Under the pieces are notes generated by a model. The model saw nothing but the letters and a program-made list of their open reading frames with translations, made no database searches and was not told where the DNA came from. A program made the position numbers and the translations under genes. From assembly GCF_051251565.1 (NCBI RefSeq), contig NZ_JBPOFB010000003.1, positions 367,185 to 431,184 on the forward strand: 64,000 nucleotides of DNA, in the 5' to 3' direction. This DNA is from Marivita sp051251565. GTDB taxonomy: Bacteria; Pseudomonadota; Alphaproteobacteria; Rhodobacterales; Rhodobacteraceae. Below, one piece after another: positions 22,881-32,372 of the stretch (the first letter of the stretch is position 1; every line of letters starts with the position of its first letter).

Positions 22881-23624
22881 CTAGGTTCGTTTCACCGCGA
22901 CGGTGGCATAATTCACGCTCAGGTCACGGTCCGACAGGCGCCATTTCCATGACACAGGATTGAACAGAAACCCTTTGCGGTCCACCGGATCAAGGCCCGC
23001 ATTGCGCAGATGCGCATAAAGCTCGTCCGGGGTGATGAACTTGGCCCAGTCGTGCGTGCCCTTGGGCAACCAGCGCATCACGAACTCTGCCCCTACAATC
23101 GCGGCGGCAAAGCTTTTGGCGTTGCGGTTGATCGTCGAACACAGATGCAGGCCACCGGGTTTGAGCAGGGCCCGACACGCCGTGAGAAACGCCAAAGGAT
23201 CGGCCACATGTTCGATGACTTCCATGCTCAGCACGATATCGAACTGTTCACCCGCGTCGGCCAATGCCTCGGCTGTGGTGTGGCGGTAGTCGATGATCAG
23301 CCCCGATTGCAGCGCATGAGCCTGCGCCACGGGGATGTTGCTGCCCCCGGCATCAATGCCCAGCACGGACGCCCCAAGCCGTGCCATCGGTTCACACAAC
23401 AAACCACCGCCGCACCCAACATCCAAGAGCCGCAGCCCCTCGAATGGGCGTGATTGGGACAGGTCGCGGTCAAATTCGGCAGCGATCTGTGCGGTGATGT
23501 AGTCCAGCCGTATGGGGTTCATCATGTGCAACGGCTTGAATTTGCCATTGGGGTCCCACCATTCGGCGGCCATGGCCTCGAACTTGGCGATTTCAGATGG
23601 ATCGACAGTTGTCGTGCCCGTCAT
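22881..23624 (-). CDS. ubiG: ubiquinone biosynthesis O-methyltransferase UbiG, 247 aa
   Basis: Performs both O-methylations of ubiquinone synthesis. Family landmarks: EIAKFEAMAAEWWDPNGKFKPLH, LLDVGCGGGLLCEPMARLGA (SAM motif I), VLSMEVIEHVADP and the C-terminal LSVNYATVAVKR. I use the ATG at 23624; another in-frame ATG five codons upstream is possible. It is divergent from pip across 50 bp and convergent with marR, with 9 bp between their ends. Confidence 0.95.
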   Translation of the reverse strand: MTGTTTVDPSEIAKFEAMAAEWWDPNGKFKPLHMMNPIRLDYITAQIAAEFDRDLSQSRPFEGLRLLDVGCGGGLLCEPMARLGASVLGIDAGGSNIPVAQAHALQSGLIIDYRHTTAEALADAGEQFDIVLSMEVIEHVADPLAFLTACRALLKPGGLHLCSTINRNAKSFAAAIVGAEFVMRWLPKGTHDWAKFITPDELYAHLRNAGLDPVDRKGFLFNPVSWKWRLSDRDLSVNYATVAVKRT

Positions 23625-23674
23625 CGAACATTTCCCCATGGTCTTTTGGTATTTGCTGCCAATATAGATTGGGT

Positions 23675-24646
23675 ATGGATAAATTCCCGAGCCAAAAGCG
23701 CGCAGTGCAGTACCTTTATCCCCCTATCGACCCGTATGACCAGCGCATGCTGTCAGTTGGGGATGGGCACAATGTCTATGTCGAACAATGCGGTGCCGAA
23801 GACGGAATTCCGGTGATCGTGCTGCATGGCGGCCCCGGAGGCGGCTGTAGCCCGTCGATGCGGCGCTACTTTGATCCCAAGGTGTTTCGCGTTGTGCTGT
23901 TCGATCAGCGCGGCTGTGGCCGGTCGCGGCCCCATGCCAGCGTCACCAACAACACCACCTGGGATCTGGTCGCTGACATCGAGCTGATCCGCGAAACGCT
24001 GGACATTGAGACGTTCATTGTCTTCGGCGGAAGCTGGGGCGCCACATTGGCCCTGATCTATGGCATCAGCCATCCGGAACGCGTGCGCCATCTTGTTCTG
24101 CGGGGCGTGTTCACCATGACAAAAGCCGAGCTGGACTGGTTCTATGGCGGCGGCGCTGGGCAGTTCTGGCCGGAAACATGGGCGCGCTTTGTCGATCTGA
24201 TCCCCGAAGATGAACGCGACGACTTGATCGGGGCCTATCACCGGCGGCTGTTTTCTGGCGATCTGCGCACCGAAACACGGTTCGCGCGGGCGTGGTCGGC
24301 ATGGGAAAACGCGCTGGCGTCGGTCTATTCCAGCGGGTCTGGTGGGGAATCGCCCGGCGACTACGCCCGCGCCTTTGCGCGGCTGGAAAACCACTACTTC
24401 ATCAACAACGGCTTTCTTGAGGAAGACGGGTGGATTCTCAAGAACATTGATCGGCTTGCCGGTATCCCGGGGGCGATCGTTCAGGGGCGTTATGACATGA
24501 TCTGTCCGCCTGTCCGTGCCTGGGAATTGGCGCGAGCGTGGCCCGACTGTGATCTGCGGATGGTGCGGAACGCTGGTCATGCGTTGTCCGAACCCGGCAT
24601 CAGCGCGGAGTTGGTCAGAATTATGGACGGAATTTCAACGACTTAA
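23675..24646 (+). CDS. pip: proline iminopeptidase (alpha/beta hydrolase), 323 aa
   Basis: Removes N-terminal proline from peptides. The start at 23675 gives the usual N-terminus (LYPPIDPYDQRMLSVGDGH). The oxyanion motif HGGPGGG, nucleophile Ser120 in GGSWGATLAL, an Asp in GRYDMICPP and a His in NAGHALSEPG complete the triad. FDQRGCGRSRPH is characteristic of this family. It precedes a peptide-type ABC importer on the same strand, 82 bp away, so the two may belong to one peptide-use pathway; that link is positional only. Confidence 0.95.
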   Translation: MDKFPSQKRAVQYLYPPIDPYDQRMLSVGDGHNVYVEQCGAEDGIPVIVLHGGPGGGCSPSMRRYFDPKVFRVVLFDQRGCGRSRPHASVTNNTTWDLVADIELIRETLDIETFIVFGGSWGATLALIYGISHPERVRHLVLRGVFTMTKAELDWFYGGGAGQFWPETWARFVDLIPEDERDDLIGAYHRRLFSGDLRTETRFARAWSAWENALASVYSSGSGGESPGDYARAFARLENHYFINNGFLEEDGWILKNIDRLAGIPGAIVQGRYDMICPPVRAWELARAWPDCDLRMVRNAGHALSEPGISAELVRIMDGISTT

Positions 24647-24728
24647 GTTTTAGCCCGGAATAGGTGTTTACACACCGCCCGCGCTTGGTAACGTATGCAA
24701 GCCACGAAACCCAAGGTTAAGCCACAAG

Positions 24729-25724
24729 TTGCAATCAGTCATTCGCATCATTCTTCAGCGTCTCGCGCTTGGGCTTTTGACGCTCTTCGTTGTCTCAATC
24801 GTTATCTTTACAGCCGTGAACATGCTGCCCGGGGATTTTGCGCAGGCTATTCTGGGCCAAGGCGCAACACCCGAAGCAGTTGCGTCGATCCGCCGGGATC
24901 TTGGGCTCGATCAGCCGCCGATCACGCGGTATTTTCAATGGCTTGGTGGCGCGCTTCAGGGCGATTTGGGCAATTCCTTTGCGCAGGCCAACTTCGCCAG
25001 CTTTGTCGGTGCCGACAGTGGCGTGCGCACCACGGTGGCGCAGCAAATCGCGCCCCGGTTCGAAAACACCATGTTTCTTGCTGCTGTGACCGCGGCGATT
25101 GCGGTGCCTGTCTCGATCACGCTGGGCATTCTGGCTGCATTGTTTCGCAATTCGGTGTTTGACCGGGCGACCAATATCACCACGCTGACCTCGATCTCGT
25201 CGCCCGAGTTTTTTCTGGCCTATGTTCTGATCCTGTTTCTGGCTGTGCTGAACCCTGTCTTGCCATCGCTGTCCAACATCTTTGAAGGCATGTCGTTTGG
25301 TGAACGGCTTGAGAAAACGCTGTTGCCCGCGCTGACGCTGACCCTTGTGGTGACGGCGCATATGATGCGGATGACGCGCGCCGCGATCATCAACCTGCTG
25401 GCCTCGCCCTATATCGAAATGGCGCGGCTCAAGGGGATGTCACCGATGCGCGTGATCGTAAAGCACGCGCTGCCCAATGCGCTTGCGCCCATCATCAATG
25501 TGATCGCGCTCAACCTTGCGTATCTCATCACCGGGGTGGTCGTGGTCGAGGTGGTGTTTGTCTATCCCGGCATTGGGCAGCTTTTCGTCGATAGCGTGAA
25601 AATCCGTGACATCCCGGTGGTTCAGGCCTGCTGCCTGATCTTTGCCGCCGCCTATATTCTGCTGAACCTGACGGCGGATATCATGTCGATCCTGTCGAAC
25701 CCGCGTCTGAGGCATCCGAAATGA
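24729..25724 (+). CDS. peptide/nickel-type ABC importer permease 1 (DppB/OppB-like), 331 aa
   Basis: Inner-membrane permease with an N-terminal helix (residues 10-31), a periplasmic segment and five further helices. The cytoplasmic coupling motif EMARLKGMSPMRVIVKHALPNA (split, about residues 224-245) contacts the ATPase. The start is a TTG: no ATG lies in frame near the conserved beginning SVIRIILQRL. First gene of a four-gene import operon in the order permease, permease, ATPase, binding protein. Its stop overlaps the next start (ATGA). Confidence 0.92.
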   Translation: MQSVIRIILQRLALGLLTLFVVSIVIFTAVNMLPGDFAQAILGQGATPEAVASIRRDLGLDQPPITRYFQWLGGALQGDLGNSFAQANFASFVGADSGVRTTVAQQIAPRFENTMFLAAVTAAIAVPVSITLGILAALFRNSVFDRATNITTLTSISSPEFFLAYVLILFLAVLNPVLPSLSNIFEGMSFGERLEKTLLPALTLTLVVTAHMMRMTRAAIINLLASPYIEMARLKGMSPMRVIVKHALPNALAPIINVIALNLAYLITGVVVVEVVFVYPGIGQLFVDSVKIRDIPVVQACCLIFAAAYILLNLTADIMSILSNPRLRHPK

Positions 25725-26923
25725 ACACGCTTCTGACATTGGCCGTTTTGCTTTTGGGCATTGCTGCCCTTGGATGGGTGTTTCGGTTCGCCGGCCAAAA
25801 GGCAACGGCCAACGCACCGACGTTCCGTGATATGCCGTTTGCCGTCGCTTTTGGGTATATTCTGGGAACCAGCCTGTTGCTGTTCTCGGTCTGGTATTTC
25901 GTCCAGCCCACCGTGACCGAGGCGGGTACGCCCAATGCCGGGGTCGTGTTCTTTCGCTGGGCGGTGCAGTTCTTCATCGTTTGCGCCATCGCTGCCTACC
26001 TGTTTCGTGCGCTGGGCCGGACCGTTGGCACCGTGGGCAGCAAGAAATTGTTTCGCCAGATGCCCCTGACGGCGAGTTTTGGTGTGTTGATCGTGATCAT
26101 CTATGCTGTCACTGCGATCTTTGCCGTTTGGCTGGCGCCGCATGGTCAGGAAGAGATTTTTGCCAAGGTCAACGTCCTGCCCGGTGGAAATCCCGCGACT
26201 GGAGGCGACCCGCTGCATCCTTTGGGCACCGACCAGATCGGCCGGGATCTGCTAAGTCGGTTGATCTATGGCGCACAGAACACGGTGGGCATTGCTTTTG
26301 TCACGACCTGTCTGGCCTTCTTTCTGGGTGGAACACTTGGCTTTCTTGCAGCCACCTTGCAGGGCTGGCTGGACCAACTACTCAGCCGCACGGTGGATGT
26401 GTTGATGGCCATTCCATCGCTGATCTTTGCGCTGTTGCTGATGACAATCGCAAGCGCATGGGCCGGATCGGAACGGTGGCTGCTGACCATTTACATGATC
26501 CTGATCATCGCTGTGATCGACAGCACGCGGGTGTTCCGCCTTGCCCGCGCCGTGGGTCTGAACATCGTGGTTATGGATTATATCGAAGCGGCCAAACTGC
26601 GTGGTGAAGGGCTGTCCTATCTGATCTTCAAAGAAATCCTGCCCAACGCGATGGCACCGCTTCTGGCTGAATTCGGTCTGCGGTTTTGCTTTGTTTTCCT
26701 TACAATCGCGTCGCTGTCGTTTCTGGGTGTCGGTATTCAGCCACCGCTGGCCGATTGGGGCACGATGGTGCGCGATTCGGCGCAGTTCATCAACTTTGCC
26801 GCGTTCTCACCCCTTACAGCCGCGTTGCCACTGCTGGCGGCGGGCGCAATTGCGTTGCTGACCGTTGGGGTAAATTTCGTGGTCGACTGGATGCTGCACA
26901 AAAGCTCGGGGTTGAAGGAATGA
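25721..26923 (+). CDS. ABC importer permease 2 (DppC/OppC-like) with extra N-terminal membrane segment, 400 aa
   Basis: Second permease subunit. The C-terminal 280 residues hold the usual DppC domain, including GTDQIGRDLLSRLIYGA and the coupling motif AAKLRGEGLSYLIFKEILPNA (split, about residues 287-307). Before it there are about 110 residues with three extra hydrophobic stretches (near 1-20, 35-60 and 75-95) that ordinary DppC proteins of about 300 residues lack. Overlaps the upstream and downstream genes by 4 bp each. Confidence 0.9.
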   Translation: MNTLLTLAVLLLGIAALGWVFRFAGQKATANAPTFRDMPFAVAFGYILGTSLLLFSVWYFVQPTVTEAGTPNAGVVFFRWAVQFFIVCAIAAYLFRALGRTVGTVGSKKLFRQMPLTASFGVLIVIIYAVTAIFAVWLAPHGQEEIFAKVNVLPGGNPATGGDPLHPLGTDQIGRDLLSRLIYGAQNTVGIAFVTTCLAFFLGGTLGFLAATLQGWLDQLLSRTVDVLMAIPSLIFALLLMTIASAWAGSERWLLTIYMILIIAVIDSTRVFRLARAVGLNIVVMDYIEAAKLRGEGLSYLIFKEILPNAMAPLLAEFGLRFCFVFLTIASLSFLGVGIQPPLADWGTMVRDSAQFINFAAFSPLTAALPLLAAGAIALLTVGVNFVVDWMLHKSSGLKE

Positions 26924-28566
26924 CCAACCTTGTTGAAATCCGCGATATCTGGATGGAAGGGCGCAGCGATGAGACGTGGTCACCAATCATCAACGGTGTC
27001 AGCCTTGATCTGAAAAAGGGCGAAGTGCTGGGCCTGATCGGGGAATCCGGCGCAGGCAAATCCACGCTGGGTCTTGCCACGATGGGCTTTACCCGCGACG
27101 GCGTTCGGATCTCCAAGGGCTCTGTCATGTTTGACGGGATTGACCTGATCGCCGCGTCTGCTGCGCAAAAGCGTGAGCTGTTGGGCAAACGCATCGCCTA
27201 TGTGGCGCAATCTGCCGCCGCGAGTTTCAACCCGGCGCACAAACTGATGGATCAGCACACCGAAGGCCCGGTGCAGCACGGCGTCATGAGCCGCGCCGAA
27301 AGCGTGGAAGACGGAATAGAGCTGTATCGCCGATTGCGTCTGCCCAACCCCGAAGAGATCGGGTTCCGGTATCCGCACCAGGTGTCTGGTGGGCAATTGC
27401 AGCGTGCGATGACGGCGATGGCGATGTCTTGCCGTCCTGACCTCATCATCTTTGACGAACCAACCACCGCGCTGGACGTCACCACCCAGATCGAAGTGCT
27501 CGCCTCGATCCGCGATATTGTGGAACAGTTTGACACCGCCGCGATCTATATCACCCATGATCTGGCTGTCGTCGCGCAGATGGCAGACCGGATCAAAGTC
27601 CTTCTGAAGGGGGACGAGGTCGAAGAGGCTGACACCCGCACGATGCTGTCGCATCCGACCGAGGACTATACCAAAAGTCTCTGGGCGGTACGTGCCTTTG
27701 AACGCCCGCAAAAGCCTGCTGTGCACACAAAGTCGACCCCGGTTGTGTCGGTGCAGAATGTCTCTGCTGCCTATGGCAAGATCCCCGTCCTGCATGATGT
27801 CAGTTTTGACATCCACGAAGGCCGCACGGTCGCCGTTGTGGGGGAATCCGGGTCTGGCAAATCAACAACGGCGCGGTGCATCACTGGTCTTTTGCCGCCC
27901 AATCAGGGTGTGATCCAGTTCGATGGTCAATCGCTTCCTGCGAGCTACAAACAGCGCAACAAGGATCAGCTACGTCAGGCCCAGATGATCTACCAGATGG
28001 CTGACACCGCGCTGAACCCGCGCACGACCATCGGAGACATCATTGGCCGTCCCGTGCAGTTCTACATGGGCCTCACGGGCAAGGCGAAACGTAAGCGCGT
28101 GGAAGAGCTGTTGGACGAGATCGAATTGCCAGCGGATCAGTATATCAATCGCCTGCCCAGTGAACTCTCGGGCGGTCAGAAACAGCGCATCGGAATTGCC
28201 CGCGCCTTGGCGGCAGAGCCTAAATTCATCATCTGCGATGAGGTTACCAGTGCGCTTGACCAATTGGTGGCCGAAGGCATCCTCAAACTGCTGGCGCGGT
28301 TACAAGATGATTTGAAACTCAGCTACATGTTCATCACTCATGATCTTGCGACGGTCAAAGCCATCGCTGACGAAGTTGTGGTGATGAAAGAAGGCAGGGT
28401 TGTGGAACAGGGCCCCAAAACTGAAATGTTTGTGCCGCCACACCATCCGTATACTGACCTTTTGCTCAGCTCTGTGCCCGAAATGGATCCAGACTGGCTT
28501 ACGAATCTGCTCAACGAACGTGGAGTTGATAACATAGGCGATGCAGCCGTTGATAAGATGACATGA
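26920..28566 (+). CDS. ABC importer ATPase, fused DppD-DppF type, 548 aa
   Basis: Two ATPase domains in one chain. Domain 1 (about 1-260): Walker A GESGAGKS, signature VSGGQLQR, Walker B LIIFDEPTTALD. Domain 2 (about 270-548): Walker A GESGSGKS, signature LSGGQKQR, Walker B FIICDEVTSALD. Both have H-loops (THDLA). The ATG at 26920 overlaps the permease stop (ATGA), and homology begins directly after it (LVEIRDIWMEG); the longer frame upstream lies antisense-free inside the permease gene and is not used. Fusion means one polypeptide supplies both nucleotide-binding sites. Confidence 0.93.
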   Translation: MTNLVEIRDIWMEGRSDETWSPIINGVSLDLKKGEVLGLIGESGAGKSTLGLATMGFTRDGVRISKGSVMFDGIDLIAASAAQKRELLGKRIAYVAQSAAASFNPAHKLMDQHTEGPVQHGVMSRAESVEDGIELYRRLRLPNPEEIGFRYPHQVSGGQLQRAMTAMAMSCRPDLIIFDEPTTALDVTTQIEVLASIRDIVEQFDTAAIYITHDLAVVAQMADRIKVLLKGDEVEEADTRTMLSHPTEDYTKSLWAVRAFERPQKPAVHTKSTPVVSVQNVSAAYGKIPVLHDVSFDIHEGRTVAVVGESGSGKSTTARCITGLLPPNQGVIQFDGQSLPASYKQRNKDQLRQAQMIYQMADTALNPRTTIGDIIGRPVQFYMGLTGKAKRKRVEELLDEIELPADQYINRLPSELSGGQKQRIGIARALAAEPKFIICDEVTSALDQLVAEGILKLLARLQDDLKLSYMFITHDLATVKAIADEVVVMKEGRVVEQGPKTEMFVPPHHPYTDLLLSSVPEMDPDWLTNLLNERGVDNIGDAAVDKMT

Positions 28567-28628
28567 GAATCGGTCCATAAAGGACTGTCAGGCGGCTCTA
28601 GACCGCTCGTTAACACAGGGAGACAACA

Positions 28629-30182
28629 ATGACTCGCATTTCAAGACGTGGACTTCTTCAATCCGGTGCTGCCGCCGGTGTTCTGGCAGCCAGTGGCCTG
28701 CCTCTTCGCGCACAGGCCAGCCGTGGTGGCAGGCTACGCGCGGGCTTGTCCGGTGCCAACACGTCCGACAGCTGGGATGGCCGAACGCATTCCGACCTCT
28801 ACATGATCGCCAGTGCCCAAGGCGCGGTGTTTGACAGTCTGACTGAGGTGAACGCCGATGGATCGCTGACGGGTGAACTTGCCACCGATTGGGATGCAAG
28901 CCCCGACGCGAAAGTTTGGACGTTCAACCTGCGTCAGGGCGTGACCTTCCACAACGGCAAGCCGTTTGGCGCGGATGACGTGATCGAATCCCTTCAACTT
29001 CATATTGCCGAAGGCGCAAAATCCGCTGCCCAGCCGATCGTTGCCGCCATCACCGAGATGAAAAAGATCACCGATCATCAGGTGCAGTTCACACTAGAAG
29101 CAGGAAATGCGGATTTCCCTTATCTGATGTCCGACTATCACCTGCTGATCTATCCCGCGGGCCAGATCGAAGAAGCCATTGCCAAGGGGATCGGCACAGG
29201 CCTTTACAAGGTTGAAGCCTTTGAGCCGGGTGTCCGCATGGTCGCCAGCCGCGTGGACGGCCACTACAAAGACGGCAATGCCGGCTGGTTTGACGAGATC
29301 GAATATATCGCGATCAACGACAATACGGCCCGGATGAATGCGCTCATGACGGGTCAGGTTGATGCGATCAACCGGATCGACTTCAAGACCGAAGCGCTTC
29401 TCAAAGCGAACCCAATGGTTCGCATTCAGGAAGTCACCGGCAACCAGCAATACACCTTCCCGATGTTGACCAACATCGCGCCTTTCAACGATGTGAACGT
29501 CCGTAAAGCATTGAAATACGGCGTCAATCGTCAGGAAATGGTGGACAAGATTCTGCTCGGTCACGGCCGTGTTGGCAACGACACCCCGATTGGTCCGGCC
29601 AACCAATATTTCCACTCCGAGATGGAACAGATCACGTATGATCCTGATCGTGCCAAGTTCCACCTGAAAGAGGCGGGTTTGGATTCGTTGGATGTGGATC
29701 TGTCCGCATCAAACGCGGCGTTCGAAGGCGCTGTTGATGCGGCGCAGCTGTATCAGGCATCGGCCAAGGCTGGTGGGGTCAACATCAACGTGGTGCAGGA
29801 ACCTGCGGACGGGTATTGGTCAAACGTCTGGCTGAAAAAGGCATGGTGTGCCTGCTATTGGTCTGGTCGCGCGACCGAGGACTGGATGTTCTCAACCGCG
29901 TATGAGGCCGGTGTGCCGTGGAATGACAGCCAGTGGGATCGTGACGACAGCCCCCGCTTCCAGGACCTGCTGATCGAAGCCCGTGCTGAGCTTGATTCCA
30001 ACAAGCGCCGCGAGATGTATTTCGAGATGCAGGAAATCCTGCGTGATGACGGCGGCGTGGTTCTGCCGATGTTTGCCAACTACGTGCAGGCCCTCTCGAC
30101 CAAGATCGCCACATCCGAAACTGTGGGCAACCTCTGGCAGATGGACAACGGTCGTATGGCCGAACGGTGGTGGATGGGTTAA
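28629..30182 (+). CDS. ABC importer substrate-binding protein, family 5, Tat-exported, 517 aa
   Basis: Periplasmic receptor of the importer. The N-terminus has a twin-arginine signal (ISRRGLLQSG, then AAAGVLAASGLPLRAQA), so it is exported folded. Family 5 (peptide/nickel) landmarks include LTGELATDWDASPDAKVWTF, GVTFHNGKPFGADDVIES and FNDVNVRKALKYGVNR. AGGGAGA precedes the ATG at good spacing. It is the last gene of the operon, 62 bp after the ATPase, a gap that allows separate expression. Ligand unknown: family members bind di- and oligopeptides, but also opines, sugars and metals. Confidence 0.93.
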   Translation: MTRISRRGLLQSGAAAGVLAASGLPLRAQASRGGRLRAGLSGANTSDSWDGRTHSDLYMIASAQGAVFDSLTEVNADGSLTGELATDWDASPDAKVWTFNLRQGVTFHNGKPFGADDVIESLQLHIAEGAKSAAQPIVAAITEMKKITDHQVQFTLEAGNADFPYLMSDYHLLIYPAGQIEEAIAKGIGTGLYKVEAFEPGVRMVASRVDGHYKDGNAGWFDEIEYIAINDNTARMNALMTGQVDAINRIDFKTEALLKANPMVRIQEVTGNQQYTFPMLTNIAPFNDVNVRKALKYGVNRQEMVDKILLGHGRVGNDTPIGPANQYFHSEMEQITYDPDRAKFHLKEAGLDSLDVDLSASNAAFEGAVDAAQLYQASAKAGGVNINVVQEPADGYWSNVWLKKAWCACYWSGRATEDWMFSTAYEAGVPWNDSQWDRDDSPRFQDLLIEARAELDSNKRREMYFEMQEILRDDGGVVLPMFANYVQALSTKIATSETVGNLWQMDNGRMAERWWMG

Positions 30183-30234
30183 GCCCCACCAACTGTAACA
30201 CCGAAACGCCCCATCAGATTGGTGGGGCGTTTTC
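30183..30234 (+). terminator. terminator after the ABC importer, with an alternative upstream pairing
   Basis: Hairpin AAACGCCCCA (30204-30213) with TGGGGCGTTT (30223-30232), followed by a short T-rich stretch. The upstream segment GCCCCACCAA (30183-30192) is perfectly complementary to 30219-30228, so two mutually exclusive hairpins are possible. Confidence 0.75.
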
Positions 30235-30256
30235 ATTTGTCGGTCGGGACATTGGC

Positions 30257-30934
30257 TTACAAATGCGTCTCGTAATCCGACACCAACAGGTGCAAGGGCG
30301 GTTCGTCTTCCTCTATGTTTGAAAACCGCCCAATCGGCTGTTCAAAGATGTTGTCGGTCAGATCATCATTCACGGTCGAAACTTCACCGATAAGAACATC
30401 CCCGCCTTCGCCCCAAAATGCATGCCAGTTGTTTGGGAAAAGCGTGACAGAGGCGCCGGGATCAAGCTTGAGATGCCCTCCGGCTGGAAGGGTGCGGATT
30501 ACGCCATCCACCATAACCGACACATCTGTGGTTCGGTCGATCCCACCTTCGGCATCCGCCATGAACAGTTCAATCACCAACGTGCCCCCACCTCTATTGA
30601 TGATGTCTTCGACCTTCAGGTCATGCCGGTGCATCGGGCTTAGCTGACGCTCGCGCGATATCATGATCTTTTCGGCATAAAGCATCGCGCTTGTCTTGCC
30701 CAAATCCGCGTTCAGCCCGTTGCGCGTGGTGAACAGGAACAGGCCCAGATCATCGAAGGTTTCGGTGCCGTAATCGGTGATATCCCATCCCATGCGTCGC
30801 GCCTTGATCTCGGTGTGATCACTGGATCGCAGCGCTTCTGGCGACAGGTAGGCAAAGGCTGGCAAGACATAGCCGAAAGACCGGATGAATGCGTCGCCTT
30901 CGCGTAGAATGTCGTTGATGCGGGACCGTTTCAT
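30257..30934 (-). CDS. D-lyxose ketol-isomerase, 225 aa
   Basis: Cupin-fold sugar isomerase interconverting D-lyxose and D-xylulose (also D-mannose and D-fructose in characterised members). The metal site is visible in MHRHDLKVED: His102, His104 and Glu109, with a later His in NNWHAFWG. The N-terminal block INDILREGDAFIRSFGYVLPAFAYL is typical. Length is normal. It is a single gene on the minus strand, convergent with the ABC importer, so nothing nearby says which sugar it meets. Confidence 0.88.
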   Translation of the reverse strand: MKRSRINDILREGDAFIRSFGYVLPAFAYLSPEALRSSDHTEIKARRMGWDITDYGTETFDDLGLFLFTTRNGLNADLGKTSAMLYAEKIMISRERQLSPMHRHDLKVEDIINRGGGTLVIELFMADAEGGIDRTTDVSVMVDGVIRTLPAGGHLKLDPGASVTLFPNNWHAFWGEGGDVLIGEVSTVNDDLTDNIFEQPIGRFSNIEEDEPPLHLLVSDYETHL

Positions 30935-31022
30935 AAGCGCCTCGTTCAGGGTGATGGCGCTAACATACGCACGTTGCCGCGCGCATGAAAGCCATCTTAC
31001 CCCCGGCCGATTCTGCCCGGAA

Positions 31023-32333
31023 TTACAACACGTAGCGGCTCAGGTCGGTGGAACGGGTCAACTCGCCCAGGTGGGTTTCGACAAACGCTGCGTTGACAAT
31101 CACTGCATCGCCGCCTCTGTCCGGGGCGTCAAAGCTCAGATCTTCGAACACCCGCTCCATCACCGTGTAAAGCCGCCGCGCACCGATGTTTTCAATACTC
31201 TGGTTCACGTCCGCCGCGATCTTGGCCAATGCCGCAATCCCGTCTTCGGTGAAGGTCACGGTCACCTCTTCTGTCGCCATCAAGGCAGTGTATTGCAGCG
31301 TCAACGCATTGTCCGTTTCGGTCAGAATACGCACAAAATCCTCTTCGGTCAGCGCCCGCAAGGTCACCCGGATCGGCAAACGGCCCTGCAATTCGGGCAA
31401 CAGATCCGACGGTTTCGCAATGTGGAACGCGCCGGATGCGATGAACAGGATATGGTCAGTCTTGACCGGCCCGTGTTTCGTGCTGACCGTCGTGCCTTCG
31501 ATCAGCGGCAACAAATCGCGCTGCACGCCCTCGCGGCTCACATCACCGCCCCGAGTTTCCTGCCGCGCCGCAACCTTGTCGATCTCGTCGAGGAACACGA
31601 TCCCGTTCTGTTCAACCGCCTCCAGGGCGAGTTCCTTGATCTGATCGTCATCCAGCAGCTTGTCCGCTTCTTCCGCGATCAGCGTTTCATAGCTCTCGGC
31701 AACCGTCATTCGCTTGCGCACGGTCCGCCCCGAGAACGCTTTGCCGAACAGGTCGCCAAGGTTCATCATCCCGCCGCCGCCCATATTGGGCTGGCCGGGA
31801 ATATCCATCGTTGGAAATGGGCTTGAGGTGTCCATCAGCTCAAGCTCGATCATGGTGTCGTCCAGCAACCCATCCTTGAGCTTTTTGCGGAACATCTCAC
31901 GTGTGCCTTCGCGCGCGCCGTCGCCTGTGATGGCGTCAATCACACGCTCTTGGGCGGCCTCATGTGCGCGCGCCTTGACGTCTTCGCGCATCAGGTCGCG
32001 GGTCATGGCAATCGCGGCATCTACCAGATCACGGATGATCTGTTCCACGTCACGTCCAACATAGCCCACTTCGGTAAACTTGGTGGCTTCAACCTTGATG
32101 AACGGCGCCTTGGCCAGCTTGGCCAGACGGCGGCTGATCTCGGTCTTGCCTACGCCAGTGGGGCCAATCATCAGGATATTCTTGGGATACACCTCTTCGC
32201 GCAGATCATCGCTCAACTGCTTGCGCCGCCATCGGTTCCGCAAGGCCACAGCCACGGCCCGTTTCGCATCTTGCTGGCCAATGATGAACCGGTCCAGTTC
32301 AGACACGATTTCGCGGGGGGTGAGGTCGGTCAT
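31023..32333 (-). CDS. hslU: ATP-dependent protease ATPase subunit HslU (ClpY), 436 aa
   Basis: Hexameric AAA+ unfoldase feeding substrates to HslV. Walker A GPTGVGKT at residues 57-64, pore motif region GYVGRDVE, Walker B IVFLDEIDK, sensor ERVFEDLSF, and the C-terminal SRYVL that docks into HslV. Full length. It follows hslV with a 39-bp gap. Confidence 0.97.
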   Translation of the reverse strand: MTDLTPREIVSELDRFIIGQQDAKRAVAVALRNRWRRKQLSDDLREEVYPKNILMIGPTGVGKTEISRRLAKLAKAPFIKVEATKFTEVGYVGRDVEQIIRDLVDAAIAMTRDLMREDVKARAHEAAQERVIDAITGDGAREGTREMFRKKLKDGLLDDTMIELELMDTSSPFPTMDIPGQPNMGGGGMMNLGDLFGKAFSGRTVRKRMTVAESYETLIAEEADKLLDDDQIKELALEAVEQNGIVFLDEIDKVAARQETRGGDVSREGVQRDLLPLIEGTTVSTKHGPVKTDHILFIASGAFHIAKPSDLLPELQGRLPIRVTLRALTEEDFVRILTETDNALTLQYTALMATEEVTVTFTEDGIAALAKIAADVNQSIENIGARRLYTVMERVFEDLSFDAPDRGGDAVIVNAAFVETHLGELTRSTDLSRYVL

Positions 32334-32372
32334 GTGAGTATCCTTATAAAATGCGGGAGTCAGGTCAGCGCG

